From contig NTMA01000011.1 in NCBI GenBank assembly GCA_002917075.1, forward strand, positions 496,001 to 560,000: DNA of 64,000 bases, written 5' to 3'. Under the pieces are notes generated by a model. It did not search any database. It had not been told where the DNA came from and saw only the letters and a list, made by a program, of their open reading frames with translations. Positions 48,514 to 59,829 of this stretch are shown here, one piece after another (within the stretch, counting starts at the first letter, position 1; each line of letters starts with the position of its first letter). The DNA comes from Hawksworthiomyces lignivorus. Its lineage: Eukaryota > Ascomycota > Sordariomycetes > Ophiostomatales > Ophiostomataceae. Position numbers and translations under genes: made by a program.

Positions 48514-49145
48514 GGCCAAAGGCTATACACATCTAGGACAACAGCAGTCTCCGTAATTTTTCCTTGGAAACATCGTGGGAACACCACTCTGTCAACCAAA
48601 TAGTTAGGCAGTTGGGCTAGATGCAAAATTTGGGAATGACAGCACAAGATGCACTGAAAGCTAGCGGATTAATCTTTAATGTTACTGCAACGCGACGTAG
48701 AGACTTGTTTTTCTTTTCCATTTTTATCTTTTTGTTTGGAAACCGGGGCGAGGAGACTTTTTCATACTGTTCTTCAAATTTCTCCCTTCTTTCTATCTTT
48801 CGCACATAATATTGCAGCATTGACTCTGTCTTGATATGTTGAAATTGTGAATATTCTTCGCTGTTCCTTAGCAGTCTACTTGACTCTTCAACCAAAGTAG
48901 CCCAGCATAAACGAGCCACAGTCAGGCTGCCAGCTAAAGCCCTATGTGAGTGAGTTTGTATTAAGCATAGCTACATATGCTACCATAAAGATCGAAGCGC
49001 TCAGAAAATGTAGGCAAAGGTTGATGCACCCCCTTGCTGAAGAGATTGCACAGAGAAACTAAGATGACAGATCGTTTGACTAGAAATAAAATCCTTTGGA
49101 ATCGTAGTATGGATTTCTCCATTCAGTGCAATATCAATAGTTGCA
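48514..49145. other. Intergenic, no supported gene
   Basis: This holds the 3' flank of the chitinase gene and the downstream edge of an ankyrin pseudogene. No gene signal is seen. Confidence 0.5.
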
Positions 49146-50530
49146 CTAAAGCATACCACCCCCATTGTCATCCGAATCAGAGGAACCGTCTGCGTCTGAC
49201 ACTTCGTCCGAGTCTGACACCTCTTCCAAGTCAGACAAACCCTCCCATTCATCTCTAGTCTCCTGGTGCTCGTTTTCGTCCAAAACCCAGACCTCTTCAT
49301 CATTGTAATATGGACAGAGGTGCTCACTTCCTGCCCAGAGCTTTTCAAAGTCGTGCCTTGTATATCACTGATCATATCGAGCTACCTGAGTTCTGTGACA
49401 GCGAAATTCTAAAATGCCGTAACCACATTTGGCCAGCGCGGCATCCCAAATGTCACCTACAGAGATGGCTTCAGAATAAAAATAGGCAATATCAGAAACG
49501 GAAAGTCCGTTATTATCCACGGCGGTAGGGTCAGCGCCGGTATACCAAGCCATCCCGAGCATTCTTCATGTTTACAATAGACCGGAAACATAGATACAGG
49601 CAAGTTCTGCCGAAAACATTCCGGGCGTGAACATTTGCTCCTCTGTCTACTAATACTGACAAGCCCTCGGGCGAAAAACGACCCGAAGTGCATAATTGAA
49701 GTAACGGTGTTAGACGAAGATGACGAAAGGCGGAATTATCATAGCTCTCTACCGTGACGAAGCCATAAGAATCCAATAGTATTTCAATGGCCTCCTAACT
49801 TCATCGTTAGCGGGCGGTCATTCATTGGTTTTTACCTAAAATAGTTGCCTACCGGAACTCCGAATTCGAATGTAGTACCGATGAGGTCATCAGTGACACA
49901 TCCACCTTCATCGAAAATTTCGACTTGCTGCTCATTCACCCTTGATTGATTTTCTCCTGCGACGTTATGTATCGAGAGCGCTCGTTGGTCGATGGAACCA
50001 AGGGATTCCCGTACTTCGTGCAATACATCGCTATGTACATATATGCGCTGTATTAGTTATATGTGTATGCGAGACTCGGAATGTTTGGTTCGCACCTTTC
50101 TATGACGTTCAGATGAAAATTCAAGGCTACCGTATGCCTAACGACGACATTGCTCATTTCTTCTAGTTCTTTCTCCTTTAAAATCACTTTAATCTTCTTC
50201 CATTGCCTCGCTAGACGTGGCTGGGAATCATCTACAATCGTCGTCTCCAATTTTTGTGCATAGTCTTCGATGTCACGAGCACATGTTTTGATCTTCGTCG
50301 CCAGAGCATCATCCGGACGCTCGCTAATAGCTCGACATCTGGAAAGCCTCTCAAGGGTTAATTGTAGGCTCTCTGCTTCCTTCTGTAGTCAAAATATTTT
50401 GTGTCGCCCTTCCTTGACTGAGGAGAGAGTGTCATGGATTGCTTGATGCTCTGTAGGCATAGGGTGATAAACGGTAGGACAGTCGCCCCAACGGCGAGGG
50501 CCTCGATCGCGGCGTGAGTGGTGCTGATAT
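49146..50530 (-). pseudogene. Decayed ankyrin-type fungal protein gene
   Basis: On the minus strand a helical N-terminal domain (AAIEALAVGATVLPFITLCL, followed by QSIKQS, then KEAESLQLTLERLSRCR) starts near 50530 and is interrupted by TGA at about 50398. An intron with a GTGCGA donor (50095-50035) joins it to an acidic linker. Further on are an ankyrin-like part (GLSVLVDRGANVHARNVFGR) and, after a frameshift near 49545, CGYGILEFR. An in-frame TGA at 49368-49370 separates this from the C-terminal FEKLWAGSEHLCPYYNDEE and an acidic tail ending at 49146. The architecture matches uncharacterised fungal ankyrin proteins. Two stops and a frameshift make it a pseudogene, and most of the ankyrin array seems to be missing. 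Confidence 0.65.
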
Positions 50531-51268
50531 TGCCAACTTATCTGCCACGAGAGTGTTAACAAATTAAGCCACTGCCGATATTTAATCGGCTACAGCGAGA
50601 TGAAAGAAAAAGATTTCAATCAGCTTTCGCTGTCTTCTCGGTGATGCACTGCGCGACTAGTTGTGGTTATCGCTTGCAACGTCGGGTTAAGACGCGCCCA
50701 ACGCTGACTGAAAGCTTTGTGTCTACATAATGAGTAGCAGTCAAAATATCGCGATAGGCAGCAGAAGTACGCCACTACAAAAAGCACAGCAACGCGTCGC
50801 TGGAGCGGGATTTCCTGTCAGCCCTCAACACTCACCTGCCATCACCATAGAATGAGTGATGCTGCTTCATTCCTTAATATTTCATTGTTGCGCTCCCAAG
50901 AGCCGCTTATATAAGACCCCGAGAACTAGTATTTCTTATGAAAAATATAAATACCCTTCAACTCCTCCTTGGGGGAGGTTTATGATGCAAATCAAATTTG
51001 GATAGGATTGGAGAATGGATAATTACAAAGGGCCACTACTTAGAAAGCCAACCCTTTTTTTTGTCTCATTTTCTTTGTTTCTATTTTGAAGGTCAAGCAA
51101 GCAAAGGAGGGTACCAGAAAACAACTTAAAAGTAAAAACCCCCGGTCAAAGGTATGAAATCGAGGTTAATTTGGCCTTTTGGTTGCTCGGCCTCCCCCCT
51201 TCTCTAAGGCCAGCTGGTGAACCGTGTTCTGTTTTCACCTAACCCCTCGGCCCTCCCTCTCTCCCTTG
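50531..51268. other. Intergenic, no supported gene
   Basis: This gene-free stretch lies between two minus-strand loci. No recognisable feature apart from promoter-like AT-rich words. Confidence 0.5.
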
Positions 51269-51869
51269 TCACGCTTCGCACGAAAGGATGACTACGTTCG
51301 CGACTAGTGCTCCTAAAAAAGGCCCGAAGGACTCGAAGATCAAGTCAAGGCTCGGCCTCGGCGAGGTGGAGCTGAATGTGTTACTGTAGGACAGCCACTG
51401 GCCGGTTGTCGAGGTATCTACAAGCATCTGATAGCCCGCAAGGGCGTAGAAGACTTCTGTATTTTTGCCGCCGCTGGTGATTTTGTACTCGAACGAGATC
51501 GTGAATGACGTGCCTTGCCCTGACGGCCCTGGCGTTCCTGATCCCGGAATCCCCTGCAAGGCCCACTGCAAGGTGAGATAGTTGAATTGGGCAGTCACAT
51601 TGAAGCAAGACTGGCCCTCGAAACAGTCCGCTACTGTGTCAAAAGTTCCGCCGCCGAAATAAGAGAAAGGGTTGGCTTGCATCGCATCTATGCACCTGGC
51701 TGGTGGAGGCGCTGGCCGAAGCACTGGCCGAGGAAGTCGTCGAGGGTACGACAGAGGATGGCGCAGACGCGGAGACGGAGAAAGACACAAGCGGCTTCGA
51801 CGGCTTGCAACGGGAAGCTGCCGCCAGCCCGGCCAGCGCTAGACTCAAGAAGAAGGACACCCTCATCAT
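51269..51869 (-). pseudogene. Secreted Ser/Ala-rich-linker protein, apparently frameshifted
   Basis: The frame begins MMRVSFFLSLALAGLAAASR at 51869, a clear signal peptide, followed by a low-complexity Ser/Ala/Pro linker (SSASASASASTS). At about 51690 the reading must shift by one base to continue into CIDAMQANPFSYFGGGTFDT, then CFEGQSCFNVTAQFNY and a beta-rich domain with TSFTISFEYKI and DTSTTGQWLSYSNTF, ending at 51269 after a hydrophobic tail (FLGALVANVVIL) that might be a GPI signal. No intron of workable size explains the shift, so either the gene is broken or the base is miscalled. The C-terminal domain resembles secreted carbohydrate-binding or adhesion domains, but I do not recognise it. 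Confidence 0.5.
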
Positions 51870-53164
51870 AAACGAAAGACGATGCTGTGCTAAATTGAAG
51901 AGTGAATAGAGAGAGGAAGAGCACCAAGAAAAAGGTCATAATTTTTTTCAGAGAAAAAGGGAAAAAGCCAGCGTAGAGAAAGACCCAACGCAGCATCGAC
52001 CATTACCACAAAAGAAGCAGATAGCGTGTTTACTTGTACGATTTCACATATAGACCAAAATAGCACGGTTTCCGTGTCAAGAAAAGTGTTCCATAATCCT
52101 GGGACCACGAAAAGATAATACCTGAGACATCGAGGGAGGCAAGAGGCGTCATAAAGTTTATAAACGAGAAGCAAATAATCTCCACGCTGTAAAAAGACAG
52201 TCCCAAAAGAGCTTCAGCTGAAGCCAAGACCAAGTAAAGACCGTACCTGGCATGAAACATGTCAATTTTTCGTGAAAAGTGCCTTGGCGTGGCTTACACA
52301 CCTAGGGACGCCAAGAGTGCGGCGTTCCGAATGGCGTTGAAACAGAGCTTAAGGAGGCTGATGAGTTAATAAACAAACATATCAGAAGAAAGTCTGCCAA
52401 TCGGCAATAGATTTGAGATGGGCGATGAAAGACAATCTTGACCTAAAGGCGCCAGAAGAGTAAAGTAAGCTTACCCTCTTATTCAGAAACCGAGCGATTC
52501 CCTGGGCAGATAACTTCTAAGCATTGGCCGCACAACGAGATAGGATATCGACAGACCTCTCATGTACATATCCGTGGGCAAGGTGTCGTCCAACTTTTGG
52601 TAATGATTAGCGGGAAAGATTTCGACAAGGCATGAATTCAACCATCAAAAAAGTGTTCTTTCTGGCGAAAGCCATGCGGGACGATCTCTGCAATAACACG
52701 ATCTACGAGACATGCAGCTAACACGGCATTGCCGCCGCTCCTCATTTTCTTCCCGCACCAACTTCTTGGTCCTGGCATACCATAACACATCTTTTTTCTT
52801 TGCCACTTCCTAGATTCAGCCTCATATCAATGAAGACAATGATACAATCCACCTTAAGGTACCATGAGTTCCAGAATCCCGGAGAGAAGCCTTGATCAAG
52901 CATACCCAATTGGCAGAATTTACATGCATATATTAACCGGCATTATCCGCACGTCTGATGAAAATGCCATGGTCGCCAGAAGAGCTTCTTCTTGATAAAT
53001 ATGCACTTTTATTTCTATTTCAATCCGTATTTGAATTACTCCTCGGATGCGTGGCTAGCAGAGCCGCAAAAATCGGAGTGACTGCATGCGCGACTCTGCA
53101 TCAAATGCTTTCATCCTTTGGCAGAGCCTTCTTGCATTCTCTCTTTTCTTGATGAGTTGCAACG
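51870..53164. other. Intergenic between divergent genes, no supported gene
   Basis: About 1.3 kb of ordinary composition. It must hold the promoters of the secreted protein locus (minus) and of the glycosyltransferase gene (plus). Confidence 0.5.
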
Positions 53165-54865
53165 ATGCTGTTGTCCATTAGGAGCTTCAGGCGCCGGTCT
53201 CGGCTGGCGCTGGTCGTTCTCATCGCGGTCGTCCTCGTCCTCGTCAGCCGCTATCACACTGCCTTCCAGACGGTCTACCTACCTCAAAGCGAGAAAACAA
53301 ACAAATGGTCGAAGGCGGCGCAAGATCAGATGAAAAGAAGAATCAAGGAGGCAACTGCTGCTACTTCATCTTGGTGGTGGCACCGTGGCATTGGCAGTCC
53401 AGATGAGCTTCTTATGGACGTCGCCAATGCTACGCTTGGTGTGAGTTATCCCTTCCTTGCTTGTCCTACAGAAGGCCACCTTTCTGACCATATATTTTTC
53501 AGTTCCAGGAAGTTTTCGTTGTGAATCTACCATCGCGCACCGATCGTCGGGATGCCATGACTCTGGCAGCTAGCTTGACGGGCCTACAATTCACTTTCAG
53601 CGATGGCATCGATAACCAGGCCATCCAAGACCGTGTCTTGCCCGCTGATAGTGCAAATAAGCGTATCACGCCTGGGAACAAGGGCTCCTGGAGAGCCCAT
53701 ATGAATGTTCTGCAGCGGTCAGTTCAGCCCAGAGGGCACACACACACCGCCAAGGTACGGCGCTGACATGACACCACTTAGGATAATCGAGCGAAATTTG
53801 ACAACTGCGTTGATCATGGAAGACGACATCGACTGGGATGTTCAACTCAAAACCCAAATGGCCTCGTTTGCCCTCGCTGCACGGGCATTCAATCAGCCCC
53901 TCGTGGGAACAAACCTGTCGTCGGCACACTGGCACACACCTCCCTTCGATAAAGGCCTCTCTGAGCCGCCAAGTTCCCAGCAGCAGCAACAGCAGATTCC
54001 GCGCAAGGGACAGGGATCAATCGCGAAGGTTGCCACGGCGGACTCGGAGCTCTACACACAGAAACAGCACGACATTGCTCTCGAGAAAGCACCAAAGTAT
54101 GAACTTCCTAGCATCTCATCCTACGGCGACAACTGGGACGTTCTGTGGCTTGGACACTGCGGTACCGAGTTCCCCACGTCGCCGCCCTCGCTCTCCAAAC
54201 GACCAGATGAGCCAGATGAGCCTCTTGGTGGTTCATCGACATCCCAAAGTACAGGAGCCATAGCGGCGCCCGCCCAACTGCCACTGCTACACATCACATT
54301 GGCCAACGACATGACGGTGCCAGAGCCGGCGGATCTCAAGCCGCACCCTTTTGCGCTGTCAGACAAGCTCGGCCAGCTCTACCCGCCTCATACCCGCGTG
54401 GTGCATGCATCCAGCGGTACGCTCTGTACTCAGGCGTATGCAGTCAGCCAGCGTGGCGCCCGAAAGCTACTATATCAGTTCGGGTTGGAGTCTTTCACCA
54501 ACGGGTGGGACCTGATGTTGAGGGACTGGTGCGACGGGATGTATCGGCAGGGCCCGGGCGCCAAAAAGAGATGGAGAAAGAGGAGAAGGAGAGAGGGAGA
54601 CGAGGACGAAAATGAAAATACAGAAACAAAAGGGCTGGCAGAGCCTCTGCCGCAGTGTCTGACAGTGCAGCCGCCGCTTTTTAGTCACTACCTCACGGCC
54701 AAGGAGGCCAACTCCGACATACAAGGCCAAGGAGGCGGTTTCTTGCACAAGACAGGGTCGCAGTACATCCGCCTAAGCGTTCAGAAAAATTTCCGACGGC
54801 TCGTAAACGGTGTAGGTTTGGAAGACTTATTGGATCAGTGGCCAGGCTCGAGTGAAAAGCAATAA
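53165..54865 (+). CDS. Glycosyltransferase family 25-type, type II membrane protein
   Basis: Three exons (53165-53440, 53503-53717, 53782-54865) give 524 codons plus stop. A signal anchor (LALVVLIAVVLVLVS, residues about 13-27) predicts a Golgi type II protein. The GT25 signature VFVVNLPSRTDRRDAM starts near residue 95, followed by GSWRAHMNVLQR and the acidic EDDIDWD block that stands for the metal/nucleotide-sugar site. WDVLWLGHCG and the later TQAYAVSQRGARKLLYQ are typical of fungal members. Inserts rich in Gln and in Arg/Lys-Glu look disordered. These enzymes transfer hexoses onto glycans; the fungal substrates are largely unknown. It ends 176 bp from the stop of the convergent RBR gene. 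No damage is seen. Confidence 0.88.
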
Positions 54866-55041
54866 TGATTCTTCTCCGAACAGGGTATTTTGGGTCGTGG
54901 ACTTCGTGGGCCTCGTGGCGTTTCTGTGGATTCTATGGATACATCATAATACAAGCAAGAGTAGCCAATAGCTCTACTACTCATGTAACTATTTTTCAAA
55001 TTCAACCTGTCAGTGCGTCTCTCGGAGCCTGCTGTAATCTG

Positions 55042-56788
55042 CTACCGCTGGTTCTCCGGCAGCCACAGCCCGCGGTCCAGGCTGTTGTCGTAGCCCTCAT
55101 CCACATCCCATTTCCGCGCATACAGCTGTAGGTTCATCTGCGCCTTTGTGATCTTGCGGCTGCGGGCAACGGGGCACGTGCTGAGGTGTCTCGGGGTGGC
55201 CGTCCGCTCTTCGTCTCCATTCCGGGGCATGTTGCCTGCCTTCCAGATGACCTTGCACGCCCAGCAGAACTCGGTCCCGCAATTGCGGCACAACATGTGG
55301 GCGCAGCCTTCGTCGCGCTGGATTGGCGCCCGGCAGCCCTGCCGCGGGCAGCGCTTGGTCGTGGTCGCGATGACGTTGCGCGTGCCTCTCACGTTCTCGC
55401 GCCGATCCCGCGACATCGCTTCGACCGCACGCAGCGCCGCCACACGCTGGCGCGCAGCTGCTTCTCTGGCTGCGCGCTCCCGGTCCCGCTGGTCCCGGAC
55501 GCGCTGCCGGTCGATATGCTGGAGGTGCTCGCATAGGTACAGGGCAGCGGCGGGGTCACCGCCGTCGTCTTCCTCCTCCTCGCGGCAGATAAAGCAGTGC
55601 CGTTTGTCGCAGGAGGCACACTTCCACTCGGGACTCTCTTCTACAGAACAGCGTCAGATTGGTTTTGGGTCCTTTGTAGAGCAGGCAGAGCGCTGCCATA
55701 AATGAACACTTACCGCCGTCTTCGTGGATCTGCCCATGTCCGCAGATACACCACCGAAATTTGTCATTTCTCGACATTGCAACAAAGGCGAGCTTTTTGT
55801 CATACCTGCAGACAGATTTATGTTAGTTCGTCCGTACGTTGTGCCACCAATCCTGGTCATTTCATAGATTACGACATACGATTTTATACTGTCCTTCGAC
55901 ACTAGCTGTCTGATTGTCTCCCGCGACAATGGTTTGCGACACTGAAGCTCGGGACACAACAAGTCTGCAAGCCGATTGCTCTTGATTGCGGACTCGCACA
56001 GTGAAGTCAGACAGAGATTGCACACGTTCCGGTCGTGGTCGCATTCGTCCGTGACTGGTAATCTCGCGCCCGCGGCAGCATCGTCATAGCTGACCTCGTC
56101 AGCGTGGATGCTGCAGTCGTATACGTCGTGCTTTTGTATGAGAGCTAAAAACTTGCTAAAAACTAGTAAGCATAGACTTTCATCACGGCCGACATGTCAT
56201 TGGTATTTCTAACCGCAGTAATTGTGGGTGCTCCCAGAGCGCATCCTCGACGGTATCTTTCCGCACGCGCAAGGTGCGACGACAGCCCTCGCGAGTGCAG
56301 GTAAGCTCGCCTCGTACAGTCTTCAAGACATAGTCTTTGTCGCAGCGTTTGCAGAGGCCAGGTCTGGCATCTTGTTCAGAGACCGCGTGACGGCTGTGAT
56401 CGTGGAGCGCGTGGCATTCGGTAAACTTCCAAAATATTGAACGAAATATCTCCTTATTGTCGTCTACACTCTTGACATCGTGGGTCTCTTTGCAAGCGAC
56501 GCACGTTAGCTTTCCACGAAACGGCCGCATGAACTGTAGGCCCACCTCGCTGCAGAGAATCCAGTCCTCTTGGGTCTTAGGTATCGCTTGCTGGACTGGG
56601 ATGGTGGACGAGGAAGGCAAAGATATAGTTGAAGGCTTCGGGGTTGGTGATTGAGGCGGAGGAGTTGTGTCAACGACTGTAGCTTCCGTAGAAGTGGATG
56701 ATATTGAAGATACTGGTCGCTCAGACTCTGAAGTAGTAACCCAGCCGAGCCGCATCAAGGCGGCGATGGCAGATTCAGCGTTGTTCAT
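55042..56788 (-). CDS. RBR (RING1-IBR-RING2) E3 ubiquitin ligase
   Basis: Four exons (about 56788-56220, 56120-55897, 55806-55710, 55640-55042) on the minus strand. It starts MNNAESAIAALMRLGW, then a Ser/Thr/Pro linker and Cys pairs (CVACKETHDV; CKRCDKDY; CTREGC) forming likely extra zinc sites. RING1 spans CSIHADEVSYDD to CDHDRNVCNLC, with His at the second ligand where Cys is usual. The IBR includes WCICGHGQIH and, after the last intron, WKCASCDKRHCFICR. A basic helical linker leads to RING2 (RCPRQGCRAPIQRDEGCAHM, then CRNCGTEFCWAC), whose catalytic Cys (DEGC) is present, so a thioester-forming ligase is expected. It is divergent from a tandem ubiquitin-like gene 687 bp away, a suggestive pairing. 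Confidence 0.87.
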
Positions 56789-57474
56789 CTTTAGGTTCAA
56801 GCAGTCTAGGGCAGACAAAGAAAATAATATAAAATAAAAAAATAAAGTAAGAATAGAAGGCAGAGAGAGGCAAACAATAATGAATATGATCTGAAATATC
56901 TTGAGCAAGTAGGTTAGAAAAACAGAAGAAGTAATGTAAATATCCGTTCGTTTTACACCTACCTACTAGGCGCCATGGCAGCCGGATTTCAGCGGTTCGA
57001 TTGCAGTGTTCAGGGAAATACCCAGCTAGTTGATCCAATAATTTGCCTTACCAGCGATAGATCATATTGCAATTGGAGGCTATTTCAAGCTTCTATCACG
57101 GAGCTATTGGTGGCAGTGAAACAGGCAGACTGCGGACAAGGCACACCAAGGCTGTCAAGAAAGACACCTCCCGGGATGACCCACACAGCGACAGAATTCC
57201 ACCCACATGCAAAATGAATACTAGACTTGCTGTGCAAAAGTTGAAACGAGCTACATACAACTGAATCTGGGTGACCTTTTTTAAGGCCTGCCTGAGTTTT
57301 GCACTTTGCTGCCACGACCTTTGGTGTGGAAAATATAAAAGTTGATCTCTCAGCCCTGTCGTGCTTTTCTATCTCTTTTCATTAAATATCTCTCCAGGCT
57401 TGGCATCTTTCAGTGTATTTGTTATATAATAACAACAAAATATCAATTAGATATTTTACGGAGACTCATCCGCT
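56789..57474. promoter_or_regulatory. Bidirectional intergenic promoter region between RBR ligase and Ubl genes
   Basis: A 686-bp interval separates the start codons of two divergent genes. No other ORF is convincing. The plus-strand side contains a TATA-like AAATATAAAAG at about 57329-57339 and a CT-rich stretch just upstream of 57475. Shared upstream sequence would allow coordinated expression, which is inference. Confidence 0.45.
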
Positions 57475-58246
57475 ATGGGGTCATCCAACGCCGCCGCCCA
57501 AAAGGCACTCGAAGCTATGAGTGAGACCATACTGTTCGTTGAGGAGTTGACAGCAAACGAGGGACAGTCGCACACCATCGAAGGTTTTGGTGTGTCCAAG
57601 ACTATCAAGAACCTCAAACAGAGTATTGCAGATACCATCGGAAAACCCAACGGCTGGTCCAGTATCCAGGTTGTCTTTGCAGGGGAGGTGATGGGGGAGT
57701 GTAAGTGCCGCCGCCATTTCCATCTACACCCCCACATGAGTCTAATGAAAATAATCTAGTGACCAGAACTTTGTCTTCTTATGGCATTCAAAATGTACGA
57801 ATTGTCAATGATTTTTTATTTGCTGTTCTAATTATTACTGCTGCTAACTTGCACAGGGCGACACCATCTACTTCATCCGATCCGTCACGGAAGCGCCGCC
57901 ACCGTACGTGGCCGAATCGGAGGATGTTCCTAAGCTAGAGACGCTCTTTTTCCGCGACCTTGATAGCAAGTCGCTTACTCTGCGCTCTCTGCCTATTGAT
58001 ATGAAGTTCAGCGACGTAATTGCCAAATTGGGCAAAGAGAAGTCTCTAGACATCGAGTGGCTGCGTTTCATCTGGTCTGGAAAGGAGCTCAAAGGAGGTA
58101 AGTCGACATCCCAACGAGGATGGGCATCCTTATTTCCAACCGCCTACTAATCTATATGTGAATTAGACAAAACGATCCGCGACTATGGGATAATGAACGA
58201 GAGCACGATTCATATCGTCGCACGGCTACGGGGGGGAAAGATGTGA
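57475..58246 (+). CDS. Tandem ubiquitin-like (two Ubl) protein ending RLRGG-KM
   Basis: Four exons (57475-57700, 57760-57794, 57857-58097, 58167-58246) give 193 codons plus stop. Exon 2 is only 35 nt, easy to miss. The first Ubl (about residues 15-90) contains VVFAGEVMGELTRTLSSYGI then QN. The second (about 110-191) contains LRFIWSGKELKGGDKTIRDY, then GIMNESTIHIV, matching ubiquitin's [26 protein letters not shown] block, and ends ARLRGGKM. In ubiquitin and conjugable Ubls the RLRGG tail is exposed by a protease and joined to targets. Here a KM extension would have to be removed first, as in some ubiquitin precursors. The divergent RBR ligase is its natural candidate partner. The first Ubl lacks a Gly-Gly, so the two are probably not separated. 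Confidence 0.85.
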
Positions 58247-58893
58247 TGGTGAAAGCAGAAGCTCGTGGTAGCAAGCAGTTTGCGCTGGATAAATGGGCTA
58301 TTCAAATTGTTTCTAGTTGTACAGATACGTATTTTAGCGATTTGGAATTTTGTCTAAAGCACCCCGTCGATTAACGTGGCAGCGCATGCGAGGTTCTCGA
58401 GGCAGCCCGCCGTATTGCCTTCTGCACTTTCGCCTTTGCCATTGCTCAATCGCCCACCGAGAACAGTTAGCAATAATTCCCTACAGCGGTTTAGCGTCAT
58501 GGGCGCAGCAAGAAAAGTAGCCTATCGTGATTCAATCTAGTCACCCTAGAATAGTTCCAGAGCTGCTATTAACGTCTGAAGTAAATATGCCTGTAGCTAA
58601 GAAGAGCTTGCCTCTTGTAGCATGAGGCATTCTCAAATGGCGAGCCCAGATGTCTTGTCGAAAATCAGATTGCTAAAGCCGGCAATTCGTTCCGACAAGG
58701 CTGAGCCCAAGACAACGGCCTCTTAAAACAACCTCCTTCTTCGTTTTCTGCAGACATTGACATCAAAAGATACTAAATGCATTCTCAAACAGAAATTTTT
58801 TAATTGCTTTTTGGAGCCCTTTGTTTCCTTTTCCATCCCTCTCTAACTTACTTGCCAAGACCAGATTGGGCCACGGTTTTTGTTTTCGAAGAG
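58247..58893. other. Intergenic, no supported gene
   Basis: About 650 bp between the Ubl gene and the coiled-coil gene, in the same direction. Ordinary composition. No feature is supported beyond a short CT-rich leader before 58894. Confidence 0.5.
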
Positions 58894-59829
58894 ATGATGG
58901 GTTTATTCAGCAAAGCAAGCAAGGAAAACCTAAATGCGGCAAACAATGTCGACCAACTCAAAGATATCGCGGTCCATCTTCAGGTCAGGGCAAACAAATT
59001 AGTATCAGAAAAGGAGCAGCTCATGCGCATGGTAACCAAAATCGAGAAGGAAAAGACCGAGCTGCAGCTGCAATATACCAATAACATCACCATACTTCAG
59101 ATGGAACTGGCTGCGGAACGAGCGAGAAATAAGGTGGGGGAAAGTAAAAGCAGCAGTGTGCTCGGCGTAGTTGGCAAGCAGGATTCGAGAGGTTTGCAAC
59201 GGACACCGGGCAGTTCAGGTATGGCCGTCAACCTCGACGATGCTATGGCGGAGGAGGACGACGCTCAAGCGCTGGGCATGGCGCTGGCTCCGGACCAAGC
59301 CAGCCTCGCTGCCAGCCTCGAGGCCGAGCGCACGCGGCGACAGGAGCTCGAGAGCCAGTTGGCGAACATGCGCAGCCAGCTCAACGAAGAGCGCCGCACA
59401 AGGGCGCAGCACGAGGCGCAGGCACGGCAGGAGGCCGCCACCGCTGCCAGCCTGCTAGCGGAGAAGGACACGACGCTCGGGACGGCGCTGGTCGAAAATG
59501 AGCGCCTCACGGCGCACGCGCGCGAGATCGCAGAAGACGGCCTGCGTCGGACGGAAGAGCTCCTTTCGCAGCTCGCCAACGAGGAGACGCGGCGGCAGCA
59601 GGACGCGGAGCAGCGAGAGCAGGAGGTTGCGGCACTCCAGAATGCCGTGGGCGAGCTGCGTCTGGAGGCTAACACGCAGCGCTGCCGGCTGACGGCAGCC
59701 GAGCGCCAGGCGGAACAGCTGCAGCGCGCCCTGGACGACCGGATGGAGCAGCTGGAGTACTACCATCAGCGGCTGGTGCGGACGGCAGAGTTCCGGCTGG
59801 TGCGGACGCCCTTTGAAGCGGCAGAGTAG
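58894..59829 (+). CDS. Coiled-coil protein of unknown function
   Basis: A single exon of 311 codons starts MMGLFSKASKENLNAANNVD; I chose this ATG because the in-frame extension upstream lacks one. Two long heptad-rich coiled coils are evident: residues about 25-88 (LKDIAVHLQVRANKLVSEKE and onward) and about 150-300 (LEAERTRRQELESQLANMRS and onward, many Glu/Arg/Ala/Gln). They are separated by a Ser/Gly-rich hinge. No catalytic or membrane motif is seen. The second half is GC-rich, as often in Ala/Glu/Arg-rich coiled coils. It follows the Ubl gene in the same direction, so it could be an adaptor in the same pathway, but that rests only on position. Confidence 0.75.
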   Translation: MMGLFSKASKENLNAANNVDQLKDIAVHLQVRANKLVSEKEQLMRMVTKIEKEKTELQLQYTNNITILQMELAAERARNKVGESKSSSVLGVVGKQDSRGLQRTPGSSGMAVNLDDAMAEEDDAQALGMALAPDQASLAASLEAERTRRQELESQLANMRSQLNEERRTRAQHEAQARQEAATAASLLAEKDTTLGTALVENERLTAHAREIAEDGLRRTEELLSQLANEETRRQQDAEQREQEVAALQNAVGELRLEANTQRCRLTAAERQAEQLQRALDDRMEQLEYYHQRLVRTAEFRLVRTPFEAAE

